A stretch of 64,000 nucleotides of DNA from Cydia pomonella (lineage: Eukaryota > Arthropoda > Insecta > Lepidoptera > Tortricidae): assembly GCF_033807575.1 (NCBI RefSeq), contig NC_084705.1:124001-188000 (forward strand), written 5' to 3'. Position 1 is the first letter of the stretch, and each line of letters starts with the position of its first letter. A program made the position numbers and the translations under genes. A model generated the notes under the pieces. The model was given only the letters and a program-made list of their open reading frames with translations, searched no databases and was not told the origin of the DNA. Shown piece after piece: positions 44,006-55,800 of the stretch.

Positions 44006-46006
44006 ATGTTCATATTTATTGAGTTGTTCTGTAGCTGCGGACAGATGACTCTGGATGAGTCGTGACAGAAGTGTCTCGAGTGACCATGTTCATATTGATT
44101 GAGTTGTTCTGTAGCTACGGACAGATGACTCTGGATGAGTCATGACAGAAGTGTCTCGAGTGACCATGTTCATATTGATTGAGTTGTTCTGTAGCTGCGG
44201 ACAGATGACTCTGGATGAGTCATGACAGAAGTGTCTCGAGTGACCATGTTCATATTGATTGAGTTGTTCTGTAGCTACGGACAGATGACTCTGGATGAGT
44301 CGTGACAGAAGTGTCTCGAGTGACCATGTTCATATTGATTGAGTTGTTCTGTAGCTACGGACAGATGACTCTGGATGAGTCATGACAGAAGTGTCTCGAG
44401 TGACCATGTTCATATTGATTGAGTTGTTCTGTAGCTGCGGACAGATGACTCTGGATGAGTCGTGACAGAAGTGTCTCGAGTGACCATGTTCATATTGATT
44501 GAGTTGTTCTGTAGCTACGGACAGATGACTCTGGATGAGTCATGACAGAAGTGTCTCGAGTGACCATGTTCATATTGATTGAGTTGTTCTGTAGCTGCGG
44601 ACAGATGACTCTGGATGAGTCATGACAGAAGTGTCTCGAGTGACCATGTTCATATTGATTGAGTTGTTCTGTAGCTACGGACAGATGACTCTGGGTGAGT
44701 CACGACAGAAGTGTCTCGAGTGACCATGTTCATATTGATTGAGTTGTTCTGTAGCTACGGACAGATGACTCTGGGTGAGTCATGACAGAAGTGTCTCGAG
44801 TGACCATGTTCATATTTATTGAGTTGTTCTGTAGCTGCGGACAGATGACACTGGGTGAGTCACGACAGAAGTGTCTCGAGTGACCATGTTCATATTGATT
44901 GAGTTGTTCTGTAGCTACGGACAGATGACTCTGGGTGAGTCACGACAGAAGTGTCTCGAGTGACCATGTTCATATTTATTGAGTTGTTCTGTAGCTACGG
45001 ACAGATGACTCTGGATGAGTCATGACAGAAGTGTCTCGAGTGACCATGTTCATATTGATTGAGTTGTTCTGTAGCTACGGACAGATGACTCTGGGTGAGT
45101 CACGACAGAAGTGTCTCGAGTGACCATGTTCATATTTATTGAGTTGTTCTGTAGCTACGGACAGATGACTCTGGATGAGTCATGACAGAAGTGTCTCGAG
45201 TGACCATGTTCATATTGATTGAGTTGTTCTGTAGCTGCGGACAGATGACTCTGGATGAGTCATGACAGAAGTGTCTCGAGTGACCATGTTCATATTGATT
45301 GAGTTGTTCTGTAGCTACGGACAGATGACTCTGGGTGAGTCACGACAGAAGTGTCTCGAGTGACCATGTTCATATTTATTGAGTTGTTCTGTAGCTACGG
45401 ACAGATGACTCTGGGTGAGTCACGACAGAAGTGTCTCGAGTGACCATGTTCATATTGATTGAGTTGTTCTGTAGCTACGGACAGATGACTCTGGGTGAGT
45501 CACGACAGAAGTGTCTCGAGTGACCATGTTCATATTGATTGAGTTGTTCTGTAGCTACGGACAGATGACTCTGGGTGAGTCACGACAGAAGTGTCTCGAG
45601 TGACCATGTTCATATTGATTGAGTTGTTCTGTAGCTACGGACAGATGACTCTGGGTGAGTCACGACAGAAGTGTCTCGAGTGACCATGTTCATATTGATT
45701 GAGTTGTTCTGTAGCTACGGACAGATGACTCTGGGTGAGTCACGACAGAAGTGTCTCGAGTGACCATGTTCATATTGATTGAGTTGTTCTGTAGCTACGG
45801 ACAGATGACTCTGGGTGAGTCACGACAGAAGTGTCTCGAGTGACCATGTTCATATTTATTGAGTTGTTCTGTAGCTACGGACAGATGACTCTGGGTGAGT
45901 CACGACAGAAGTGTCTCGAGTGACCATGTTCATATTTATTGAGTTGTTCTGTAGCTGCGGACAGATGACTCTGGGTGAGTCACGACAGAAGTGTCTCGAG
46001 TGACCA
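44006..46006. repeat. 80-bp minisatellite, 25 units
   Basis: 25 units of 80 bp. 22 carry the AP-1/TRE heptamer TGAGTCA; units 1, 4 and 6 have TGAGTCG. Left units favour GGATGAGTCATGAC, right ones GGGTGAGTCACGAC. Units with CATATTTATT supply AATAAA on the minus strand, the strand of the zinc-finger gene ending 300 bp to the right. Confidence 0.95.
45935..45940 (-). terminator. Candidate poly(A) signal AATAAA of the zinc-finger gene
   Basis: First AATAAA on the minus strand after the stop at 46306, about 370 bases downstream and inside the first minisatellite unit met by the transcript. A weaker ATTAAA lies at 46083-46088. Confidence 0.4.
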
Positions 46007-46037
46007 ATTTTTGCTCCGCAGTAAGTTACGTCAACAT

Positions 46038-46151
46038 TAGCCCCTTATCGCGTGTAATAAAAAATATTTGTTGAAATTTGAACTTTAATAGTTGTCAATA
46101 GAGTTGAATATCATATCCACCATATATGGCTTCATATGCGATAAGGGGTCA
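46038..46151. repeat. Small inverted-repeat element in 3' flank
   Basis: GCCCCTTATCGCGTG at 46040 and CATATGCGATAAGGGGT ending at 46151 are inverted, about 114 bp apart end to end. Confidence 0.65.
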
Positions 46152-46305
46152 GATTGGATAAAAGTAATCGTTAATAATCTGATTTACTGATCTTGTAACG
46201 GAGAAATTTGACTGATCGACACGATTCGTTCCAAAATGAAGAGTGAAATGGAGCTGTTCTCGGACAGAAGCCATTAGAAGCAGCGGTGGTGCCGGCGGCA
46301 CGGGC

Positions 46306-46812
46306 CTAGGCCTCGCTGGCGACGGGCTCGCGCGCGTGGTGGATGCGCACGTGCTTGTTGTGGTTGGACTTGTTGCCGGACAGCTTGCCGCACACGCCGC
46401 ACGCGAAGGGCCGCGCGCCGCTGTGGACCTTCATGTGCTCGGACAGGTAGTAGGAGCGGTGGAAGGACTTGCCGCACTCGGCCACCTTGCACACGTACCG
46501 CTTGGCCGTCTCGTGCTCGCGCACGTGGCGCTGGCAGTTGTACTTGCGGATGAACTGGCAGCCGCAGTAGTTGCAGGTGTAGGGGCGCACGGCCTTGTGC
46601 GCGTTCATGTGCGACACGTACTCGGAGTGGCGGATGAAGGCGCCCTTGCACAGCGTGCACTTGTAGGGCTTGGCGGAGCGCGAGGCGTGCGTCCAGCGGT
46701 GCAGCTTGAGGTTCCACTTGGTGGTGAAGGCCTTGGAGCACACCACGCACACGTACGGCCGCTTGCCCGAGTGCGTCAGCAGGTGCGCGCGCAGGTTCGA
46801 GCGCAGGTACAC
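46306..46812 (-). CDS. Zinc-finger gene, last exon (six fingers)
   Basis: Acceptor GCGCAG then 168 codons and TAG at 46308-46306. Finger 8 is completed here (CPVCKQ from the previous exon, VYLRSNLRAHLLTH here), with 11 rather than 12 residues between Cys and His. Then come five fingers starting YVCVVC, YKCTLC, YTCNYC, YVCKVAEC (C-x4-C) and FACGVC. Linkers resemble TGEKPY (HSGKRPY, HKAVRPY). The phase fits the upstream donor. Confidence 0.88.
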   Translation of the reverse strand: MYLRSNLRAHLLTHSGKRPYVCVVCSKAFTTKWNLKLHRWTHASRSAKPYKCTLCKGAFIRHSEYVSHMNAHKAVRPYTCNYCGCQFIRKYNCQRHVREHETAKRYVCKVAECGKSFHRSYYLSEHMKVHSGARPFACGVCGKLSGNKSNHNKHVRIHHAREPVASEA

Positions 46813-49800
46813 CTGCGCACACGTACCCGTACACAACACGTTTCATAACACCGATTTATGGCATGCAATAAAGGATTAAACTATGAAAAGGTATCCTTTA
46901 ATATACCGTCACCCGTACTGCTATGCGAAATGTTCTTAGAAGTCTTAGAATTTAACTTTTTGCTTAACAACGATTAAAATTTATAGATTTTGGAAAAAAG
47001 TACAGTCAGCGACAAAATTGACTAAAATGTTTGATGTCAATTGAAGCCATTTCTATCCAGGATCAAAAGCTTCTCAGGTAGTTTTAAAAACGAGCTTAAG
47101 AAATGGCTATTAATGAAATGTCTTTATACTCGTAGTTTAAAGTAATATTTTATGTATACAGACAGACAGTGAAGATTGTTTTGTTGTTGTTTTGAACTTA
47201 TTAATTTTAATTTTAGTTTATTATAATATTGTATGCCCGAAATGCTCTTAGGGCCTCCTAGTCCTTAGAGCCGCTGTGCCCCGAGGCCATTTGGCGCAGA
47301 CATCAGCCCTTTCAATTAGTTTGTAAGCATTATTGTGTACTTTTATTATGTAACTATGTTTAAGCTTACTGAATAAACGTCTTTATTATTATTCCCTTTA
47401 TTATTAAATTGGCAAACTGTTGGAATTTTATTGTCGTGGCGGGTGAGGGAGGCCTGGTGCAGGAACTTATCGTGCAGGTGGCTACACCATGTACCTGCTT
47501 GCAGACGGGGCAGGGCACGTTCTGCTGCCTGGGGCGCTGCGTGTCGGTGTAGGCGGGGTCGTGGCGGGTGAGGGAGGCCCGGTGCAGGAACTTGTCGTGC
47601 AGGTGGCTACACCACGTACCTGCTTGCAGACGGGGCAGGGCACGTTCTGCTGCCTGGGGCGCTGCGTGTCGGTGTAGGCGGGGTCGTGGCGGGTGAGGGA
47701 GGCCCGGTGCAGGAACTTGTCGTGCAGGTGGCTACACCACGTACCTGCTTGCAGACGGGGCAGGGCACGTTCTGCTGCCTGGGCGCTGCGTGTCGGTGTA
47801 GGCGGGGTCGTGGCGGGTGAGGGAGGCCCGGTGCAGGAACTTGTCGTGCAGGTGGCTACACCACGTACCTGCTTGCAGACGGGGCAGGGCACGTTCTGCT
47901 GCCTGGGGCGCTGCGTGTCGGTGTAGGCGGGGTCGTGGCGGGTGAGGGAGGCCCGGTGCAGGAACTTGTCGTGCAGGTGGCTACACCACGTACCTGCTTG
48001 CAGACGGGGCAGGGCACGTTCTGCTGCCTGGGGCGCTGCGTGTCGGTGTAGGCGGGGTCGTGGCGGGTGAGGGAGGCCCGGTGCAGGAACTTGTCGTGCA
48101 GGTGGCTACACCACGTACCTGCTTGCAGACGGGGCAGGGCACGTTCTGCTGCCTGGGGCGCTGCGTGTCGGTGTAGGCGGGGTCGTGGCGGGTGAGGGAG
48201 GCCCGGTGCAGGAACTTGTCGTGCAGGTGGCTACACCACGTACCTGCTTGCAGACGGGGCAGGGCACGTTCTGCTGCCTGGGGCGCTGCGTGTCGGTGTA
48301 GGCGGGGTCGTGGCGGGTGAGGGAGGCCCGGTGCAGGAACTTGTCGTGCAGGTGGCTACACCACGTACCTGCTTGCAGACGGGGCAGGGCACGTTCTGCT
48401 GCCTGGGGCGCTGCGTGTCGGTGTAGGCGGGGTCGTGGCGGGTGAGGGAGGCCCGGTGCAGGAACTTGTCGTGCAGGTGGCTACACCACGTACCTGCTTG
48501 CAGACGGGGCAGGGCACGTTCTGCTGCCTGGGGCGCTGCGTGTCGGTGTAGGCGGGGTCGTGGCGGGTGAGGGAGGCCCGGTGCAGGAACTTGTCGTGCA
48601 GGTGGCTACACCACGTACCTGCTTGCAGACGGGGCAGGGCACGTTCTGCTGCCTGGGGCGCTGCGTGTCGGTGTAGGCGGGGTCGTGGCGGGTGAGGGAG
48701 GCCCGGTGCAGGAACTTGTCGTGCAGGTGGCTACACCACGTACCTGCTTGCAGACGGGGCAGGGCACGTTCTGCTGCCTGGGGCGCTGCGTGTCGGTGTA
48801 GGCGGGGTCGTGGCGGGTGAGGGAGGCCCGGTGCAGGAACTTGTCGTGCAGGTGGCTACACCACGTACCTGCTTGCAGACGGGGCAGGGCACGTTCTGCT
48901 GCCTGGGGCGCTGCGTGTCGGTGTAGGCGGGGTCGTGGCGGGTGAGGGAGGCCCGGTGCAGGAACTTGTCGTGCAGGTGGCTACACCACGTACCTGCTTG
49001 CAGACGGGGCAGGGCACGTTCTGCTGCCTGGGGCGCTGCGTGTCGGTGTAGGCGGGGTCGTGGCGGGTGAGGGAGGCCCGGTGCAGGAACTTGTCGTGCA
49101 GGTGGCTACACCACGTACCTGCTTGCAGACGGGGCAGGGCACGTTCTGCTGCCTGGGGCGCTGCGTGTCGGTGTAGGCGGGGTCGTGGCGGGTGAGGGAG
49201 GCCCGGTGCAGGAACTTGTCGTGCAGGTGGCTACACCACGTACCTGCTTGCAGACGGGGCAGGGCACGTTCTGCTGCCTGGGGCGCTGCGTGTCGGTGTA
49301 GGCGGGGTCGTGGCGGGTGAGGGAGGCCCGGTGCAGGAACTTGTCGTGCAGGTGGCTACACCACGTACCTGCTTGCAGACGGGGCAGGGCACGTTCTGCT
49401 GCCTGGGGCGCTGCGTGTCGGTGTAGGCGGGGTCGTGGCGGGTGAGGGAGGCCCGGTGCAGGAACTTGTCGTGCAGGTGGCTACACCACGTACCTGCTTG
49501 CAGACGGGGCAGGGCACGTTCTGCTGCCTGGGGCGCTGCGTGTCGGTGTAGGCGGGGTCGTGGCGGGTGAGGGAGGCCCGGTGCAGGAACTTGTCGTGCA
49601 GGTGGCTACACCACGTACCTGCTTGCAGACGGGGCAGGGCACGTTCTGCTGCCTGGGGCGCTGCGTGTCGGTGTAGGCGGGGTCGTGGCGGGTGAGGGAG
49701 GCCCGGTGCAGGAACTTGTCGTGCAGGTGGCTACACCACGTACCTGCTTGCAGACGGGGCAGGGCACGTTCTGCTGCCTGGGGCGCTGCGTGTCGGTGTA

Positions 49801-52800
49801 GGCGGGGTCGTGGCGGGTGAGGGAGGCCCGGTGCAGGAACTTGTCGTGCAGGTGGCTACACCACGTACCTGCTTGCAGACGGGGCAGGGCACGTTCTGCT
49901 GCCTGGGGCGCTGCGTGTCGGTGTAGGCGGGGTCGTGGCGGGTGAGGGAGGCCCGGTGCAGGAACTTGTCGTGCAGGTGGCTACACCACGTACCTGCTTG
50001 CAGACGGGGCAGGGCACGTTCTGCTGCCTGGGGCGCTGCGTGTCGGTGTAGGCGGGGTCGTGCGCGCGGCGCACGTGGCGGGTGAGCGAGGCCTGGTGCA
50101 GGAACTTGTCGTGCAGGTGGCTACACCACGTACCTGCTTGCAGACGGGGCAGGGCACGTTCTGCTGCCTGGGGCGCTGCGTGTCGGTGTAGGCGGGGTCG
50201 TGGCGGGTGAGGGAGGCCCGGTGCAGGAACTTGTCGTGCAGGTGGCTACACCACGTACCTGCTTGCAGACGGGGCAGGGCACGTTCTGCTGCCTGGGGCG
50301 CTGCGTGTCGGTGTAGGCGGGGTCGTGGCGGGTGAGGGAGGCCCGGTGCAGGAACTTGTCGTGCAGGTGGCTACACCACGTACCTGCTTGCAGACGGGGC
50401 AGGGCACGTTCTGCTGCCTGGGGCGCTGCGTGTCGGTGTAGGCGGGGTCGTGGCGGGTGAGGGAGGCCCGGTGCAGGAACTTGTCGTGCAGGTGGCTACA
50501 CCACGTACCTGCTTGCAGACGGGGCAGGGCACGTTCTGCTGCCTGGGGCGCTGCGTGTCGGTGTAGGCGGGGTCGTGCGCGCGGCGCACGTGGCGGGTGA
50601 GCGAGGCCTGGTGCAGGAACTTGTCGCCGCACGTGGGGCAGGCGTGCGGGCGCGCGGCGTGCGTCTCGGCGTGCCAGCGCAGCTTGGCGCGCGAGTGGAA
50701 CACGGCGCCGCACGCGCACACGAAGTCGCGCACCAGCCGCTTCTTGTGCAGGTGGTGCCGGTCTCTGCGGGGGAGGGGAGGGCAGGGATTATTTCATGCC
50801 CGATAAAACTTTTCACCAGAGAAGAGTTAAAATAGTTACTTACGATATAAATGCAGAAAATAGGAATTTCGCAACGAGTGGTGATAAGTTTTAAATCGAC
50901 ACGAGTTGCGAATCGCCTATTCGCACGAGTATCGTACAACGTTTTATAGTACATATAGCTCTTTAAATTTTCGACATATGCACGGAAAGTGCTCATTCCC
51001 GCACGCGTGCTGGAAAGTAGCACCATATGTAATAAGATAGTAAGTGACATAGGTTGCTAGCTATATTTTTTAGGAAATCTTGGTGGTAGTGATTGTCGCT
51101 TTTAAAGTTTTTAGTAATGCAGACTACTTATTTTTACAATACAAGTGCGGAGAATAGGATATTCGCAACGAGTAGTGATCAATTACCGACTGACTTAAAA
51201 TCGACACGAGTTGCGAATTATCTATTCGCACGTGTATAGTACAACGTTTTTCAACACACTTGCTCAAAACGACGTTTTTATTCCACCGATTTTTGGCTCA
51301 TAACAGTCATAAACCTAGATATTAAACACCCGTGTTTTTTCAGTATAGTATAACACTCGTGCTTTTTCATTATAATATCCGACTGAGTTAAGAAGGTAAC
51401 AGATTGACTTCTAATAATATGCATGGAAACGGAACCTTAATTTGGTCGAGTAATTTTTTTTTAACCACCTATTAGGTTTCAAATGTTAGTTCAAATAGGT
51501 TTTATCACACCAAACATAATTTATAGATTAAATTATCTCGTAAATGACAATAATGAATAAACAACATTTTATCGATTTGTTCTCCATCCGTCGAATAGAA
51601 ATACGAAAATATTAGCTTTTTACATTTTTTCAATTGGCTGTTTGTCGATTTCGTTCGCGCCTTTGACTTGCGCGCGCATTGGAATCGTGCGTAAAAAAAA
51701 TAACGCACCAACCATTTACCGTATTTGTCATAAAATTGAAGTAGATTGGCATGTTTTTAGTTTATATATTGACGAACATGTCATTTTCAAGTATTGAAAA
51801 TGAAGAACACATAAAATTGACGCTGCCAGTAATACGAGTACTAATAGAGGCAAGAGCCGAGAACCATAGCTTTTTACCATCAAAATCGGGTGAGAAATAA
51901 TTGGCAGCATATGAAACTTTTATTCAATGGAAAATCAGCAAAAACGCCCGGTCTCTCTTGGAAAACGTGTTAGTAGCTTATTCCAATGAACTGGCGAATA
52001 AGTGCCTACTAGCCCAGCACGCTTTGGTGCAATTATTCGATGTTAAAACTGTAAGCCACCATTTTGAAAATTGTAGGTACCTTTACTGTTTTGACAAAAA
52101 AAAACTAATTTATAATAATACGATATTTCACTATAGTACATTGTAGGAGAGGCCGGAAAACCGCTCAAAGTGGAACGAGTGAGTTTGAGGGCCGACACGT
52201 TAGTGGAGTCCCTTAAATAACACGAGTCTATCCTTAGCGTTTCCGGCCGAGGCATTACATACTGCTTTTCACGACTACTGCGAGGAAATAAGAAAACATT
52301 TGCATAATTATAAGTACATTAATATACATTACTATTTATATTGGCGTGACGACAATTGTTGAAAGAAAGGGATGTACTTTTGCCAGAAACATTTATATTT
52401 TCTTCACTAGAAGAACTCATTTTTATAGCGTAGATAAGTGTTTCTTGTATTTTTTAGTCAAACAATTTACACTCCAATTCAGTAAGTCTAAGTATTTACT
52501 TTTTCTATCAATTTTAAGAGGCGTTTTTCTTAACTTAGAAGCAATTTTGCTAAAAGAATCACAAACAGCTACAAATTAAACGTGAACTGAACGGTTTTAA
52601 CGTTTCTTTTTTTTAAACAAGTAATTGGTCCATTAAAAAACCTAATTTTATTTTTGAAGGAAAATATTGCGCCAAGACCTTTATTGATTTTTATGTTTAA
52701 AATGATTCTCATTGCTGTAGCACCTGAACCATCACCAATGACAGATGATGATAACAATGAATCATTGTAGTAGTGGTGGCTCAGGTGCTACAGCTATTGC

Positions 52801-55800
52801 ATACTTTCCAGCAAAATAATTCAAATAGAAACTGTAAAAGTGTTTATGTATGGAATGAGTTGTAATTAACTGACTTACGAAGAGAGAACTGCTCGTGAAT
52901 AATTGTTGGTAATGCTGCTGATCCAATGCCCCGCAGCTCTCGCTCCAGCTCTACGTATATAATTCGCCGGTTCTCACCAATATTTTTTTCTCCAGCTAGC
53001 ACATTTTCAAGAGTAACTGTGGTTGGCGGCCGCCCCGTTATTGGCTCATCTTCAAAACTAAAGAACGTTGAGCGCCCGCCCTCTTTTGAGTTGAGCGAAC
53101 CAATTAAAAACCGTTGGACGCGAACACGCAGATTCACCGAAAGTTGTAACTAAAAGTTGAAAATATTCCTGAGGCTTTAAACCTTTTTTGAACTCATAAT
53201 AAATCCTAACCCGAAAATAACGTCGAGTGAGCTTTATCGTGGCGGCGAATTCCCGCCAGATTCATTCAGAAAAGAATATAAAAAAATGTGACTGATAAAC
53301 CGAGTATTCTATTTTTACGTGTATAACTGATAACCAGCCTTTCCGATGGTGTGTAACATGCCAGTGTCTCACAGATGAGCATAGAGTATCCAATTTTTCT
53401 TGGCATGGCCCTCGTAAATATTAATTGTGTTATTCTCAATCAAAATTGAGAATAACACGTTTGATTTGTCTTTCACCTGTTAGTGTCTGATCCTTTCACA
53501 TTTTCTCAAAGGTTAGCTAAAAGAGATCCCTTTTAGGGATAAGTTCGTCTTTGCATATTAAATTTTTTGTCTGTTTTATGTTAAGCTGTTTATGTGCAAT
53601 AAAGTGACATATATACATACAAAAGGTAACTTTCTGTCGGTATCGAGTTATACCAGCACAGAGTTCAAAACATGTATTTAATATCCAAAAAGAATCAGGC
53701 CTCTAAGTTTACTTATTTTTCTATGATTTTTGAAAATTTACCATGCAAATGTACAGTTTTGAGATGTTCTATTTTAAAGTCGGAAAGTTTGAAAGACCAA
53801 GTTCTAGTGCGAAGTTATGTAGATGGCGATTTAAAAATATTCTCTAATCGTTATATTCCTAAGAAAATGACATTTAATCTCTAATATTTAACATATAATT
53901 GAGATATTATAAATAAAGCACGTAGGGTATTGAAACGTGAAACATAAAGAAAATATTTGTATGGCTTAAAATGGACAAGTTCTCGGCTAACTTATATTGC
54001 CCTTGCACGTCTATAATGTAGGGATAATAATAAAAAAGTAACACAGCTTTTATGTTAAATAAACTTTTTTTAAACAAAAGTAAAAGTAAAAAAAAATACA
54101 TAAAATCAACGTAATTAGATGTCGGCAAGCATTCTACACATACGTTTATGCATAAAATTAACCAAAAAGTATAAAAATAATACACAATAATGTTAGTTGG
54201 TATTAAAAAAGTGGCTTCAAAGTCTAAACTTTGAATACAATTTTTGTATGAAAGTGATTAAGGGGACCACATTGTCACTATTCGTGACTTTACAGAAATA
54301 ACAATTCCATATGCATATTTTTCTCGAAATGAAAGCTGTAATTGCTTATTACTGCTTAAAATATTAGAATGTGACTAAAAAAAATCAAATTCTTTCTTTT
54401 CGTCAGTACTAACTAAACATTTTGGGCTAAAGTTTCACTAAGTCTTAGGGTACCACATTGTCGCGTTATGAGATCATGATCTAATTCTAATAACCAAAAA
54501 TACATAATACTATGTTATTGTTATTATACCTTTAAGCGTCACGTTTGTAAAAACAGAACGCAGACCTTTGACGTTTGCTACCTAATAGATACTCGATTGC
54601 TCATTGAATAAACATGAATTCAAAAGTTTACAAGTCTTGCGCAGGCCCTCATTGTGGTAACACATCAATAAAAGCACCTGATAAGGTACCCTAGTCATTA
54701 AACTTTATCTATTTATTGGAAAACCAACAGCACATGAAACATATTAACAATATATGTAACAATCGGAGGCTAATTATAACTATTATAAGTTCAAACAGAT
54801 AGAAATTTCATAGACATTAACTACATGTGAGTATTTTAAGTGTCTAGAGACTATTTCTGAACAAAACAAAATTTCGTCAATTTCGACTTGATTTATAAAA
54901 TCATTGATATCTCGGAATCCATAAGCGACAATGTGGTACCTTTTGATGGAGAATGACACAAATGATGTCTATTTATGATTCCAAGAACACGGACCTGGAA
55001 TTAATTGAATAAAGTCATAGCTACAGACGGATGGGCATGGGCATGGGCAATGGGCACGTACCTGTGCTGCACCATGTTGGAGTAGCGGCGGAAGGTGTCG
55101 TCGCACACGGTGCACTTGTAGGGCGCGCGGCCCGTGTGCGTGTTGTGGTGCTCCTGCAGCTTCTGCCGCGTCAGGAACCGCTTCTCGCACACCTCGCATC
55201 TGTACAACGTGAGACACTTACTGCACTCTGCACGTACCTGTGCTGCACCATGTTGGAGTAGCGGCGGAAGGTGTCGTCGCACACGGTGCACTTGTAGGGC
55301 GCGCGGCCCGTGTGCGTGTTGTGGTGCTCCTGCAGCTTCTGCCGCGTCAGGAACCGCTTCTCGCACACCTCGCATCTGTACAACGTGAGACACTTACTGC
55401 ACTCTGCACGTACCTGTGCTGCACCATGTTGGAGTAGCGGCGGAAGGTGTCGTCGCACACGGTGCACTTGTAGGGCGCGCGGCCCGTGTGCGTGTTGTGG
55501 TGCTCCTGCAGCTTCTGCCGCGTCAGGAACCGCTTCTCGCACACCTCGCATCTGTACAACGTGAGACACTTACTGCACTCTGCACGTACCTGTGCTGCAC
55601 CATGTTGGAGTAGCGGCGGAAGGTGTCGTCGCACACGGTGCACTTGTAGGGCGCGCGGCCCGTGTGCGTGTTGTGGTGCTCCTGCAGCTTCTGCCGCGTC
55701 AGGAACCGCTTCTCGCACACCTCGCATCTGTACAACGTGAGACACTTACTGCACTCTGCACGTACCTGTGCTGCACCATGTTGGAGTAGCGGCGGAAGGT

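Noticed and set aside
46243..46848. 201-codon open frame on the plus strand opposite the last zinc-finger exon
   Set aside because: It is the antisense shadow of a GC-rich finger exon; only the minus frame encodes C2H2 motifs.
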